A DNA stretch of 64,000 nucleotides from Thiodiazotropha sp040506975 (GCA_965211775.1 OZ242974.1:1488001-1552000); one strand, 5' to 3'; counted from the stretch's first letter, positions 36,196 to 45,984 are shown. Numbers and translations are program-made. Notes: generated by a model from the sequence alone, not told the origin.

Positions 36196-36522
36196 ATGGC
36201 AATTCAACTGACCGAGAGCGCCGCCGGGCATGTCAAATCGATGCTGTCTCTTAGAGATGGCGCAATTGGATTGCGCCTGGGTGCCAGAAAGAGCGGCTGC
36301 ACAGGTTTCGCTTATGTGGTCGACTATGCGGTACGGGTGGCGGAGGATGATCGATTGTTCGAATCCCATGGCGTAAAAATCGTTGTCGATAGTAAGAGCC
36401 TGCCGATGCTCGACGGTATGACAGTGGATTATGTCAAGGCGAATATGCTCAATGAGGGTTTCGATTTTATCAATCCGAATATCAAGCAACAGTGTGGTTG
36501 TGGTGAGTCTTTCAGTGTGTAA
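36196..36522 (+). CDS. sufA: A-type Fe-S carrier (SufA/IscA family)
   Basis: A 108-residue HesB-like protein that carries nascent Fe-S clusters to targets. The three cluster cysteines are seen: Cys35 in KSGCTGFAY and Cys100/Cys102 in QQCGCGESFSV. Begins MAIQLTESAAGHVKSML. It is followed after 28 bases by sufE. The upstream IS1380 copy cuts it off from sufBCDT, and 54 bases of native DNA remain between the duplication and the ATG, so expression may depend on a new promoter. Confidence 0.94.
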   Translation: MAIQLTESAAGHVKSMLSLRDGAIGLRLGARKSGCTGFAYVVDYAVRVAEDDRLFESHGVKIVVDSKSLPMLDGMTVDYVKANMLNEGFDFINPNIKQQCGCGESFSV

Positions 36523-36550
36523 ACAGCCGCCTCAAGGTCTGGAGAACGGG

Positions 36551-37003
36551 ATGAGTGAAATCGACGAGATCGTGGAAAACTTCGAGTTTTTCGACGATTG
36601 GGACGGGCGTTATCAATACCTCATTGAACTGGGGGAGGCGTTGCCCGCCATGCCGGATGTTTTGAAGGTGGAAGAGAACTGGGTCAAGCCCTGTATGAGC
36701 ACCGTTCACGTCTCAGCGCATCGGGATGAAGGCAATCCGGCGCTGATCTTTTTCAAAGGCGATTGTGATACCGCGATCATCAAGGGAGTGTTGGCGCTGT
36801 TGATAGACCTGCTATCCCATCGTACCTTGAGTGAAATTCATGAGATCGACGTGGACGCTCTGTTCAAGCGACTTAAGCTGCAGGAACATCTGAGTCCGAG
36901 CAGGCATGTCGGTATCTATGCCATTGTGGAAAAAATGATCGAGAGGGCCGAGGCCCTCTCGAAAGTCGAGACATCAAAGCTCGAGCCAACCAATTTGTCG
37001 TAA
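36551..37003 (+). CDS. sufE: Sulfur acceptor protein SufE
   Basis: Takes persulfide sulfur from a SufS-type cysteine desulfurase and hands it to SufB. 150 residues, with EFFDDWDGRYQYLIELGEAL near the N-terminus and the catalytic Cys48 in WVKPCMSTVHV. ATG at 36551 has GGAG eight bases upstream. The partner sufS is not found anywhere in the window. Downstream, an ACGGCC/GGCCGT hairpin with a short T-run (about 37009-37050) may end transcription from both sides. Confidence 0.93.
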   Translation: MSEIDEIVENFEFFDDWDGRYQYLIELGEALPAMPDVLKVEENWVKPCMSTVHVSAHRDEGNPALIFFKGDCDTAIIKGVLALLIDLLSHRTLSEIHEIDVDALFKRLKLQEHLSPSRHVGIYAIVEKMIERAEALSKVETSKLEPTNLS

Positions 37004-37044
37004 GCTATAACGGCCTCAAAAGATGTCTGCCATGGCCGTCTCTT

Positions 37045-38175
37045 TCATTGTGCATCATCAGTGCACAGGATATGCGCATTTGACTCGCCAGACAGTGCCA
37101 GTCCCTCAAGGTTCGATATGACCTGCATACTGGCCTCTTCCATCATGCCGATGTTGTTGATGCTGGCCTGCTTATCCCCGCTTTCAAGGTGGATCAGGGC
37201 CTGTTTGCCGTATTTGTGGACGTCCTGATGGGGTGCTTCGATTTCACGATAACCGGGAAGGCTTGAGAAGCAAGATACCCCTTCGCCGTTATAATACCAC
37301 TGGCCCAGGCGGCAACTCCTGTGATCAGAGAGCGTGTCGGCGGGGAGTTCGGCCAGACCGAGAAAGGCCTTGTAGATGCTGAACTTGAAAACCAGATGAT
37401 CAAACTTCGCCAGCTCCACGAAGGTCCGCAGTGAGGTTGAGGAGATGGTTTCCTCCATCGATTTCGAAAGCTCGAATTGCTGTTTGATGGTTGCGATGGA
37501 ATCCGAGACCTGATTCTGAAAATTGTGGGTTACATCCATCATCGGTGACATGGTATCCATCGATTTCTTTGTCTCTTGCGTGATGGTGTCAACCAATGCG
37601 GCGATTTCCGTTGTAGCCTCCCGTGTACGCCCGGCCAGACTGCGAACTTCATCGGCGACCACGGCAAATCCCCTTCCCATCTCGCCGGCACGCGCTGCCT
37701 CGATTGCCGCATTCAATGCCAGCAGGTTGGTCTGTTCCGATATGCCCTGAATGATACTGACGAAATTACTGATGTTATCGGCAATCGTACCCAGTTTATC
37801 AACGCTTTCGGAACTCTGTTTGGAGATCTGGGTGACACTGTCGATTTCACTGTGCATGACCTCGACACTGGCGATCGCCTGGGTTGAAATCTCAGAACCG
37901 CGGATTGCATTCACCTTTTCATCTTTCATGTTCGTGGCTGTATGCATCAAAGAGTGCTGAAGCTCACTGAAAGAGTCGCTCAGTGTGGAGGAATTCCCCA
38001 GTAACTGCTGCTGCAGATGCAGTTCTTTCGATTCCTGTTCAATCCGTTGATGCAGTTGTGCATTCTCTTCCTGGAGTGTGGAGATCTGTGCGGCCTGCAA
38101 TTCGACCTGACCGCTCTTCTCTTCCAACTGCTGTTGTAATCGGGAGATCTGTTTCTTATTGGATATGCCAAACAT
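37045..38175 (-). CDS. Soluble methyl-accepting chemotaxis protein with zinc-binding CZB domain
   Basis: 376 residues with no membrane helix. It starts with a coiled coil (residues 8-62), then the methyl-accepting signalling domain with the conserved tip ISEQTNLLALNAAIEAARAG and FAVVADEVRSLAGRT, and ends in a CZB domain: FVELAKFDHLVFKF (His), HRSCRLGQWYYNGEG (Cys) and APHQDVHKYG (two His), a 3His-1Cys zinc site. CZB receptors sense zinc or hypochlorous acid; here a cytoplasmic signal is expected. It could feed a chemotaxis array or a c-di-GMP pathway. It is convergent with sufE. Confidence 0.92.
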   Translation of the reverse strand: MFGISNKKQISRLQQQLEEKSGQVELQAAQISTLQEENAQLHQRIEQESKELHLQQQLLGNSSTLSDSFSELQHSLMHTATNMKDEKVNAIRGSEISTQAIASVEVMHSEIDSVTQISKQSSESVDKLGTIADNISNFVSIIQGISEQTNLLALNAAIEAARAGEMGRGFAVVADEVRSLAGRTREATTEIAALVDTITQETKKSMDTMSPMMDVTHNFQNQVSDSIATIKQQFELSKSMEETISSTSLRTFVELAKFDHLVFKFSIYKAFLGLAELPADTLSDHRSCRLGQWYYNGEGVSCFSSLPGYREIEAPHQDVHKYGKQALIHLESGDKQASINNIGMMEEASMQVISNLEGLALSGESNAHILCTDDAQ

Positions 38176-38541
38176 AAGGATTCTCGGATAAAGAAAGTTA
38201 ACGACTACGGGTTTTTCTGAGACCAGATATGCCTATAGCGGCCGATAATCGCAAAAATCAAAGGTTAAAAGGTTACGAAAATGTTAAATCCTGTGAGAAA
38301 ACATAGGCATCGTTGCAATAGATCTTACTGTCGGTGCTGTCCCGGCCATAGGTTGTATAATCTGGGGCGGTGCTTGGTTATAAGGCGCTGGATTAAATCC
38401 GGATTGATCTATAACAGATTTCGATTGGCGGCGAAGCGTATGATTTCTTGTATCCAGGCGGGAGAGATCGTCGGTCTCCGAGGGTAGTTCAAGCTTCCTT
38501 GAGAGACGGTCCGATCGGTTATCAGCGACTCAGGGGCGTCG

Positions 38542-39261
38542 TTACCGGTCTAACTGCAACTCAATGGTGCCGGTGGCCTCGATGCGCAGTGTCTGACTTC
38601 CCGCAGCGAGTGCAGGGGCGGCGGATGCCCCCTCCAGGGCCATCATGTTGGCGCGCATTCGCAAGGGCTGAACCGGCCGGTCCGATGCCTGTATCGATAG
38701 TTCCACCAGGCGATATGCGTTTCGTCCAAACTGTTTCGTCACCAGGTCGGCGCGTTTGCGGAAGGCGTCGATTGCCTGCAACGTCAGCGACTCCTCCACC
38801 TGTTCCCTTTGCGCCGGCGAGATTGCATAGCTGATTGAGTCCAGAGCCAGGGTAGACTGCAGCTGGTTCAGCAGTTTACTCAGCCTGTCGCTGTGGGTAC
38901 TCTGCAGGCGGATCGATTGGCGTACACGCCAGCCGGTCAGCCTCTGCTGCCGGTAGATTGGCGAAGTCTGATAGCCGAGGGTCTGCACCTTGATGCCTTC
39001 TCTGCCCTTCGCTTCACTAACGGCCTGAGATATCAGGCGGTTGACGCTATCAGTCAGCGAACCGGGGTCACTCCCCTCTTTCTGTGCATAGAGGACCGCG
39101 ATCAGGGTGTCATTCTCAACTTCAGCCGAAGCACTGCTGTGTAGTTTCACATGATCGTAGCGGTGGGTCTGTCCCTCAGCCTGTAGCGGGGATTGCTGCG
39201 CCATCAGGCTGAGACAGACGAGGAGAGATGCGGCTGGTTTCTGTATGGTCGATTTGGACAT
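38542..39261 (-). CDS. SIMPL (DUF541) domain protein, exported
   Basis: About 239 residues. The ATG at 39261 is chosen because a perfect AGGAGG lies five bases upstream; an in-frame start at 39300 lacks one. N-terminal signal peptide (KPAASLLVCLSLMAQQSPLQA, first residues shown in part) suggests periplasmic location. The SIMPL/DUF541 fold is seen in VKLHSSASAEVENDTLIAVL, VNRLISQAVSEAK and the final LRIEATGTIELQL. Bacterial members have been linked to stress tolerance, but the biochemical role is unknown. The gene is alone. Confidence 0.8.
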   Translation of the reverse strand: MSKSTIQKPAASLLVCLSLMAQQSPLQAEGQTHRYDHVKLHSSASAEVENDTLIAVLYAQKEGSDPGSLTDSVNRLISQAVSEAKGREGIKVQTLGYQTSPIYRQQRLTGWRVRQSIRLQSTHSDRLSKLLNQLQSTLALDSISYAISPAQREQVEESLTLQAIDAFRKRADLVTKQFGRNAYRLVELSIQASDRPVQPLRMRANMMALEGASAAPALAAGSQTLRIEATGTIELQLDR

Positions 39262-39407
39262 GCAACCTCCTGTCATCGTTTTGGTTACGCCCATCTGCAA
39301 TGGGCCGGCTGGTATCAGTCACAGCGACCCGCCCTCACACTGTCCGGGTTCTGACCTGTCGGTATAATCCTATAGTAAATGTCTGATAATTATGTACAAC
39401 TGCCAAT

Positions 39408-39653
39408 TTGTATCCATTTATGGGTAGGCAGAGCGGATTCATGGGTTTCCAGGGAAGCTCGGATTCATATCCTCACGGCGAACTTAAAGTTATTGTCCAG
39501 TCAGGCGATATAGATTACTGCAGCTTGCAGGGAATTGTTGAAATTCCGCGGGTTGAAATGGAAGGCAATATTCCGCCCTCAGGTAATGAAGCGGTTCTGG
39601 AAAACAATAACATTATCGTATCAACATCGGGTACTAAAGGGAGAATCAGGTAG
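39408..39653 (+). CDS. Small open frame, doubtful gene or fragment
   Basis: 81 codons with coding-like composition (GELKVIVQSGDIDYCSLQG, EIPRVEMEGNIPPSGNEA). No ribosome site and no recognised family. It may be a fragment of a gene lost when sequences around the following IS1595 copy recombined. The rest of 39262-39847 shows nothing. Confidence 0.25.
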   Translation: MYPFMGRQSGFMGFQGSSDSYPHGELKVIVQSGDIDYCSLQGIVEIPRVEMEGNIPPSGNEAVLENNNIIVSTSGTKGRIR

Positions 39654-39847
39654 GTAAACCGGGATTTCATGCAGAGCAGCGGTCACTGTAAAAGTGGACT
39701 GCTGGGTAAGCAGCACAAAATCATCCGCCACCCGGATATGCGGTGTGGTGTTGTAACAAGCTTTGGGGGACCATTGCGATTGGCGTAGCGTGTTTCGCGA
39801 ACCACATTGGTGGGTCAAGTCATTAGTGTGGAAGGGTTTAAGAGTTA

Positions 39848-40876
39848 CCTGATTACCCCTAAACCTCAGCCATTCTCAAGAGGCGATATGGCATAGGTGG
39901 AGTGCGAAGAGCGGCAAAAAGCAATCGTTCAATCATGGCGGGTAAATCGAAACGGCGGTTAAACCGATATTCGAACTCAGCAAGATAACGCGACACATGT
40001 TTATCTCGAATCGCATGAAAAGTACCCAACAGACTGTTTTTGACATTACCCAACATCGTGTTTACCCATTTGAAGCACGAATACTGGACACTTTGGCGCC
40101 CACCACCCGTCACCATGGGGTTATGATGGCAATCAGCGGTTGTCACGCCACTAAAGCACCAAAGCCCATCGGTAAAGACTTCGCTGCCAGGCATCAAGCA
40201 GGAGCGGGCGTAGCGGGCGATTTCACGTTTGCGGAAGCCCCTTACACGACGCAGTTGAATTTTCATGGGCCTGCCGTCCCGCGTCGTCTCAACAGCAGCT
40301 ACGAAAGGGATTTTGTTGCGCGACCCACGACCACGCTTACCGGCTTGCTCGCCTCCGAGATAAGCATCATCCAATTCGATGCGACCGGCCAGTTTTTTTC
40401 CACGCTCACGTTCCATCATCACCTGCATCAACTTATGCTTGAGTCGCCAGGCCGTATTGTAGTTCACCCCGATTTCGCGGGAAAGTTGCAGCGCCGAGAT
40501 ACTTTTCTTGCGTTGGGTCAACAGATAGATCGCAAGAAACCACGTTCTCAGCGGCAGCTTGGTGCCATGGAAGATGCTGCCGGCGGTCAGGGAAGTCTGA
40601 TGATGGCACTTGTGACATTGATATATCTGACGCTTTTTGAGTTCACAGCCTGTTGTGTTGCCGCACTCAGGGCAGACATAGCCCGTCGGCCAGCGCAAAT
40701 CATACAATGCCTGTCGACACTGATCCTCGGTCCCATATTGTTCCAGAAAATCGTGCAAACCAAGGCCTTTTTGAAATTGAATGGTATTTCTCGGCATGAT
40801 GAAATCCTCTTTTATTCAGTAGGTTCCATTATGCTTGCACCACAGGCTCAATAGCTGAGCCTCATGAGTAATCAGG
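39848..40876 (-). mobile_element. IS1595-family insertion sequence, copy 2 (no matching duplication)
   Basis: Complete 1029-bp element, but the flanking octamers differ: AAGAGTTA (39840-39847) on the left and AAATATTA (40877-40884) on the right, five of eight matching. This is the only copy in the window without a perfect duplication, which suggests recombination between copies or an adjacent deletion or inversion after insertion. The 315 bases on its right, up to dinB, contain no gene. Confidence 0.9.
39859..40797 (-). CDS. IS1595-family transposase, copy 2
   Basis: Intact 312-residue zinc-ribbon plus ISXO2-like transposase as in copy 1, with VNTMLG. Same AGAGGA ribosome site. Predicted active. 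Confidence 0.92.
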   Translation of the reverse strand: MPRNTIQFQKGLGLHDFLEQYGTEDQCRQALYDLRWPTGYVCPECGNTTGCELKKRQIYQCHKCHHQTSLTAGSIFHGTKLPLRTWFLAIYLLTQRKKSISALQLSREIGVNYNTAWRLKHKLMQVMMERERGKKLAGRIELDDAYLGGEQAGKRGRGSRNKIPFVAAVETTRDGRPMKIQLRRVRGFRKREIARYARSCLMPGSEVFTDGLWCFSGVTTADCHHNPMVTGGGRQSVQYSCFKWVNTMLGNVKNSLLGTFHAIRDKHVSRYLAEFEYRFNRRFDLPAMIERLLFAALRTPPMPYRLLRMAEV

Positions 40877-41191
40877 AAATATTATGAACATATAAAGACA
40901 TCAAGTGAACCTGCGATTGATTTGGAGATTTCCTAAATCTTCAGGTCACCACAAATACAATTATCAAGGGCAAGTACGTTATCTTTTCGACAATGTTGTA
41001 TCCACAAGGATGTCTGCCGTCAGTAAAAATAGTGGACAATCTTCCGCCCTTGGCAGGAAAGGAGGCATACCTGGATTGCAGGCACTCCTGCAGTGCCGGA
41101 TGAGTTTCCCTTTCACTATCGAGTGTGACAGGGATCATGTTGGCTATCACATCCGGACGGATTGCAGTGAATTGCCGAACCTAAGCGACAC

Positions 41192-42385
41192 TCAATCTTT
41201 TCGACGCCGAATACCGAGCCGCACCGATTTCCTGCCGAACTTTTCACTGACCGAATCCAATGTTTCGTAGAGACGATCCTGTTTGGAATCGGTCTCGGAT
41301 TCCATCTCGTCGAACAGGTCGCCTTGATCCATCAAACGGGAGGTATCGTTCTCCCAACCGCCGATTCCCAGCCCGATCAAGCGCACCGCTCGGCCCTCCC
41401 AGCGCTCAGCACGGTAGAGTTCCCATGCCTGTTGGAAGATCTCCCGGTCCGCCGATGTCGGCATCGTCAGGGTCCGGCTTCGGGTATGGGTCTCGAATCC
41501 CTGAAAGCGGATTTTGATGGTCACAATACGCCCTCTGCGGCCCTCACGGCGGGCAATATACCCCACCTCCTGCGCCGCCCATTGCAGGCTATCACGCACT
41601 ATCTCCGGATCGGTGATGTCTTCGTTGAAGGTGGTCTCTTTGGAGATTGATTTGCGCTCACTGTCGAGGTGAATTCTGTCCGAGGCGATGCCATGGGCCT
41701 GCTCATGGATTTTAGTGCCGGCCAGGTCACCCAGGTGACGCCTCAATTCCAGCAGGGATAGACGACGCACGTCGGCCACCGTCCGCAGGCCTATTCGTTG
41801 GAGAACCGGGGCGCTCTTCGCCCCCAGTCCACGCAGGACGGTCAGGGGTTGGGGATCGAGGAAGGCTTGTACTTGATCCGCCAGTACGATGGTGAGGCCA
41901 TCGGGTTTCCGGTAGTCGGAGGCAAGTTTGGCAATCAGTCGATTGGGTCCGATACCAACCGATGCAGTCAATCCCACACACTCCAGGATAACCGCTTTGG
42001 CGCGGCGTCCGATCACCTCAGGGGGGCCGGTCAGGCGCTGCATGCCGGAGATATCCAGGAAAGCCTCGTCCACGGAGACCTTTTCCACTGTCGGGGAGAT
42101 ACTCTCAAGGGCCTGCATGATCTGCCGCGAAACCTCTCCATAACGGGTCATGCGGGGACGCAGATAGACCGTCTCCGGCGGCAACCGACGGACAGCCTCG
42201 CTGATCGGCATGGCGGAGCGCACACCATAGCGCCGGGCCTCATAGGAACAGGTGGCGACCACCCCGCGTTTGCCCGGTTTCGCGCCCACGACCAGCGGGC
42301 GTCCCTGATACTCAGGGTGGTCTCGCTGCTCGATGGATGCAAAGAATGCATCCAGGTCGACATGCATTATCAGTCGTTGGGACAT
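41192..42385 (-). CDS. dinB: DNA polymerase IV (Y-family)
   Basis: Error-prone translesion polymerase. Catalytic acidic residues are Asp10 in HVDLDAFFASIEQ and Asp106/Glu107 in KVSVDEAFLDISG. Thumb/little-finger regions have ASVGIGPNRLIAKLASDYRK and GLGAKSAPVLQRIGLRTV. 397 residues, longer than E. coli DinB because of a polar C-terminal extension after GIGGWEN containing QGDLFDEM, a likely beta-clamp-binding motif, then a basic tail. It starts inside the end of the DUF429 gene (16-base overlap), so the two are coupled. No LexA box was noticed. Confidence 0.94.
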   Translation of the reverse strand: MSQRLIMHVDLDAFFASIEQRDHPEYQGRPLVVGAKPGKRGVVATCSYEARRYGVRSAMPISEAVRRLPPETVYLRPRMTRYGEVSRQIMQALESISPTVEKVSVDEAFLDISGMQRLTGPPEVIGRRAKAVILECVGLTASVGIGPNRLIAKLASDYRKPDGLTIVLADQVQAFLDPQPLTVLRGLGAKSAPVLQRIGLRTVADVRRLSLLELRRHLGDLAGTKIHEQAHGIASDRIHLDSERKSISKETTFNEDITDPEIVRDSLQWAAQEVGYIARREGRRGRIVTIKIRFQGFETHTRSRTLTMPTSADREIFQQAWELYRAERWEGRAVRLIGLGIGGWENDTSRLMDQGDLFDEMESETDSKQDRLYETLDSVSEKFGRKSVRLGIRRRKD

Positions 42386-43098
42386 ATATTGCAGTATACA
42401 AACACGATCTCCATGATCAATCCGAGTTGGTCCTTTTCTGTCATAGTGGGTAAAGAGACAAGTCTTTCCGCATACGATGCGCTTACCGCGCCAACCAGTG
42501 CGTCGAGGATGTCATCATCTGCGAGATCCCTTTTTCTCCAGCCATGGCGTGCTTCGTCTACGATCGTTTGGATATGGGGAAGATAGCGTTTGAGAAGTGC
42601 AAACCGTTCCGTTTGACCCGGCGGTCCCTTCTTGTTGTGGGCCATCGGCCGGCCGTTGTTGAGGGTGCAAAAACAGACTTCCGGGTGCATCTCTCTCAAT
42701 TTTCCGGGTTCCGGCAGTTCACGGATCAGCCGGTCCGCCTCAGCGATCTTTGCTACGATTCCCCAACTCTGTCGAGATAGTTTTCTACCGGTCACCGAAT
42801 GGTTGACGGTGCTCCCCTCCTGGTAGCTCTTGCAATCGAGCACCTGACGACAGGGGACGGGGAAGACACTCGATGCCCTTGGACCCAGTATCCTTCTTGC
42901 TTCACGATCGCACTTTCGTTCTTCCTCCCCTAACGATTTCAGGCCAATCGGTATATCGATCAGGGTGAGATCGGAAGCAGTGATGGTATTGCGTAGTGTC
43001 TGCAGGTGCTCGACCACGCCCAGCCTGAATCGTGACGAGCCCAAGAGTTGAACGAAAAACCAGCCTCGGCGACAACCATCGATGCCGACGACGTTCAT
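42370..43098 (-). CDS. DUF429 protein (predicted RNase H-like nuclease)
   Basis: About 242 residues. The N-terminus VVGIDGCRRGWFFVQLLGS matches the DUF429 opening, with an aspartate in the RNase H-like first strand. A second acidic position follows in TLIDIPIGLKS, and REMHPEVCFCTLNNGRPM is another conserved part. The DDILDALVGAVSA end supplies the last acidic residues. ATG at 43098 follows an AGGGACAG site; upstream in-frame ATG 43131 is less likely. Overlap with dinB suggests a shared transcript and possibly a DNA-related role; that is inference. Confidence 0.8.
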   Translation of the reverse strand: MNVVGIDGCRRGWFFVQLLGSSRFRLGVVEHLQTLRNTITASDLTLIDIPIGLKSLGEEERKCDREARRILGPRASSVFPVPCRQVLDCKSYQEGSTVNHSVTGRKLSRQSWGIVAKIAEADRLIRELPEPGKLREMHPEVCFCTLNNGRPMAHNKKGPPGQTERFALLKRYLPHIQTIVDEARHGWRKRDLADDDILDALVGAVSASYAERLVSLPTMTEKDQLGLIMEIVFVYCNICPND

Positions 43099-43963
43099 CG
43101 TTCTGTCCCTGGCGGATGGGCGAAGCGGCAATGCATATGATCAGTATAACCTGCCCTGATCCTACACTTTAAAATCGAATCTCTTGTGCAGCCGGTTTAA
43201 CGCTATCACCGCGGCTATTGACAAAGGCCTGGTTGCGCCCGGTATTCTTGGCCGCGTAAAGGGCCTTGTCGGCATGGCCGAGAAGGGTATTGAGGTCGTC
43301 GCCGGGGTGGTCGTCCACACAGGCAAGACCGATGCTCACTGTGACCCCGATGCCGACAGGATTGAGCTTTTCCACTGCTATACGCAGATCTTCGGCGCGG
43401 GCCGGTATTTCGGGACCATGGGCGATTACGACAAATTCCTCGCCGCCAAAACGGGCGGGTAAACCGTCATTGAAACGGCGGTTCAGCAGTCTGCCCAGTG
43501 CCATCAGCACCTTGTCGCCCATCAGGTGGCCGTTGGTATCGTTGATGCGCTTGAAGTGGTCGAGATCGATAATCATTACCCAGCCGTTTTCGATGCTGGA
43601 GAGAAATCGCTGGCCTTCGTCCACCAGATAGAGTCGGTTGCGAGTGCCTGTAAGGGCGTCAGTGGTGGCAATCCTCTCCATGTCCGCCGTTTGAAGAAGC
43701 AGGGCGTCATACTGATATTTGACTAGCAACAGTGAGCGTATGCGTGCCATGACGACCTCTTCCACCAGAGGTTTGATGACGAAGTCGTTGGCGCCGGCAT
43801 TGAAGACCTCCACCTGGGTATGCGTCTCATCGTTGCCGGTGGTGACCAGTACCGGCAGTTCCTGCTGAGAGTAGTGCATGCGTACCCGCAGGAAATAGAG
43901 CAGGTCGCCGCCGGTCATTTCACCCTTCAGATGGAAGTCGGTGATTACCAGGTCAAAACCTTT

Positions 43964-44992
43964 CCTGATTACCCCTAAACCTCAGCCATTCTCAAGAAGC
44001 GATATGGCATAGGTGGAGTGCGAAGAGCGGCAAAAAGCAATCGTTCAATCATGGCGGGTAAATCGAAACGGCGGTTAAACCGATATTCGAACTCAGCAAG
44101 ATAACGCGACACATGTTTATCTCGAATCGCATGAAAAGTACCCAACAGACTGTTTTTGACATTACCCAACATCGTGTTTACCCATTTGAAGCACGAATAC
44201 TGGACACTTTGGCGCCCACCACCCGTCACCATGGGGTTATGATGGCAATCAGCGGTTGTCACGCCACTAAAGCACCAAAGCCCATCGGTAAAGACTTCGC
44301 TGCCAGGCATCAAGCAGGAGCGGGCGTAGCGGGCGATTTCACGTTTGCGGAAGCCCCTTACACGACGCAGTTGAATTTTCATGGGCCTGCCGTCCCGCGT
44401 CGTCTCAACAGCAGCTACGAAAGGGATTTTGTTGCGCGACCCACGACCACGCTTACCGGCTTGCTCGCCTCCGAGATAAGCATCATCCAATTCGATGCGA
44501 CCGGCCAGTTTTTTTCCACGCTCACGTTCCATCATCACCTGCATCAACTTATGCTTGAGTCGCCAGGCCGTATTGTAGTTCACCCCGATTTCGCGGGAAA
44601 GTTGCAGCGCCGAGATACTTTTCTTGCGTTGGGTCAACAGATAGATCGCAAGAAACCACGTTCTCAGCGGCAGCTTGGTGCCATGGAAGATGCTGCCGGC
44701 GGTCAGGGAAGTCTGATGATGGCACTTGTGACATTGATATATCTGACGCTTTTTGAGTTCACAGCCTGTTGTGTTGCCGCACTCAGGGCAGACATAGCCC
44801 GTCGGCCAGCGCAAATCATACAATGCCTGTCGACACTGATCCTCGGTCCCATATTGTTCCAGAAAATCGTGCAAACCAAGACCTTTTTGAAATTGAATAG
44901 TATTTCTCGGCATGATGAAATCCTCTTTTATTCAGTAGGTTCCATTATGCTTGCACCACAGGCTCAATAGCTGAGCCTCATGAGTAATCAGG
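43964..44992 (-). mobile_element. IS1595-family insertion sequence, copy 3
   Basis: 1029 bp, 8-bp duplication AAACCTTT at 43956-43963 and 44993-45000. Inserted in the REC-REC-GGDEF gene in the same orientation as its host. Confidence 0.95.
43975..44913 (-). CDS. IS1595-family transposase, copy 3
   Basis: Intact; differs from other copies at the C-terminus (RFLRMAEV for RLLRMAEV). Zinc ribbon and ISXO2-like catalytic motifs present. Confidence 0.92.
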   Translation of the reverse strand: MPRNTIQFQKGLGLHDFLEQYGTEDQCRQALYDLRWPTGYVCPECGNTTGCELKKRQIYQCHKCHHQTSLTAGSIFHGTKLPLRTWFLAIYLLTQRKKSISALQLSREIGVNYNTAWRLKHKLMQVMMERERGKKLAGRIELDDAYLGGEQAGKRGRGSRNKIPFVAAVETTRDGRPMKIQLRRVRGFRKREIARYARSCLMPGSEVFTDGLWCFSGVTTADCHHNPMVTGGGRQSVQYSCFKWVNTMLGNVKNSLLGTFHAIRDKHVSRYLAEFEYRFNRRFDLPAMIERLLFAALRTPPMPYRFLRMAEV

Positions 44993-45531
44993 AAACCTTT
45001 TGCACGTTGAGTACGGGCGCTTTCAAGCAGGGATTGAGCCTCTTCCACCGAGGTGACGTGCAGCACCTCCATGCCGTGCTGTTCCAATATCTGTCGGGTA
45101 ACGGTGGCGGCAGTCATGCTGTCCTCGATGTATAGGATGCGGCCACAGAGATCGGGGTTCCGTTCCATGAATGATTTGATGAACTGTCCGAAGGCCTTGA
45201 AGCCGAGAGCCTTGTCAAAATAATCGGTAACGCCTGCATTAAAGCCTTCGTGCAGCAGACGCTGATCGGCATCAGAGGAGACCACGATGACGGGAGTATA
45301 GCGATTACGCTTGCTGGAGCGGATGCTGCGACAGAAATCCAAGCCGTCCATGTCAGGAAGCAGTAAGGCGGTGGTTATCAACGAATAACGGTCTTGTTCA
45401 ATGAGTTCCAGGGCCTTGGTGGCGCTGGCGCAGCTGGTGATGATGATCTCAGGCATGGCTGTCTGCTGCCGCCGGGTAAGTACTTCGCGAGCGGCACTGG
45501 AGCTATCCACCAGCATGATACTGTTGCCCAT

Positions 45532-45984
45532 ACTTTTCTCACAATCCTATGATCGGATAGTTACATCATTTTCTAATACCACACACGGGCGCATGCAACA
45601 CTTGTGCGGAATGTGCGGTTGGTAGCCGTCGGGAAAGCAGTACATGCCTGCTCTGTTCTTAACTACTTCATTCAGTTTGGTCAACCTGGCACTCCAGACT
45701 TGGAGGAGCGGTGTAGGACACGGGGATTATAAAACCGCACCCCGTCGGCTCCAGTAAGGGTCTATCTCTTCATCCTATCCCTGCAAGAGTATGGGCAGAC
45801 CCTGACCCCAGCAAGGATAATTGCCCTGTTTAGCCAAGTCCAGTGATTGATCCCCGCATGTTCATTGATCCTCGAGTGTAAATCGTTCTCCTGCAGGTGC
45901 GGGTACCAATTCACAATGAAATAAATGTTAACTTCAAACATCGATTCTGCGACCACCCGGGATCGAGACAGGTTTGGCGCCAGT
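45532..45984. other. Non-coding gap between the split cyclase gene and tonB
   Basis: A minus-strand open frame here overlaps tonB in another frame and has no family features, so it is not called. No terminator with a clear T-run was seen. Confidence 0.4.

Larger units (their letters stand above)
43169..45531 (-). pseudogene. Two-receiver diguanylate cyclase (REC-REC-GGDEF) split by IS1595
   Basis: Joining 45531-44993 to 43955-43169 restores one frame of 442 codons. The product has REC1 (residues 1-120), REC2 (about 132-260, phosphorylatable Asp in DLVITDFHL) and a C-terminal GGDEF domain with active-site RFGGEEFVVIAHG and the ALTGTRNRLYLVDEG start, the layout of PleD-like enzymes that make c-di-GMP. 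REC1 has Ala where the Asp should be (TTALLLPDMDG), so it is likely a dimerisation or adaptor receiver. IS1595 copy 3 falls within REC2. The 3' piece (from ATG 43918, AGGG upstream) could still make part of REC2 plus GGDEF; the 5' piece makes REC1 and half of REC2 with a short IS-encoded tail. Confidence 0.9.
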
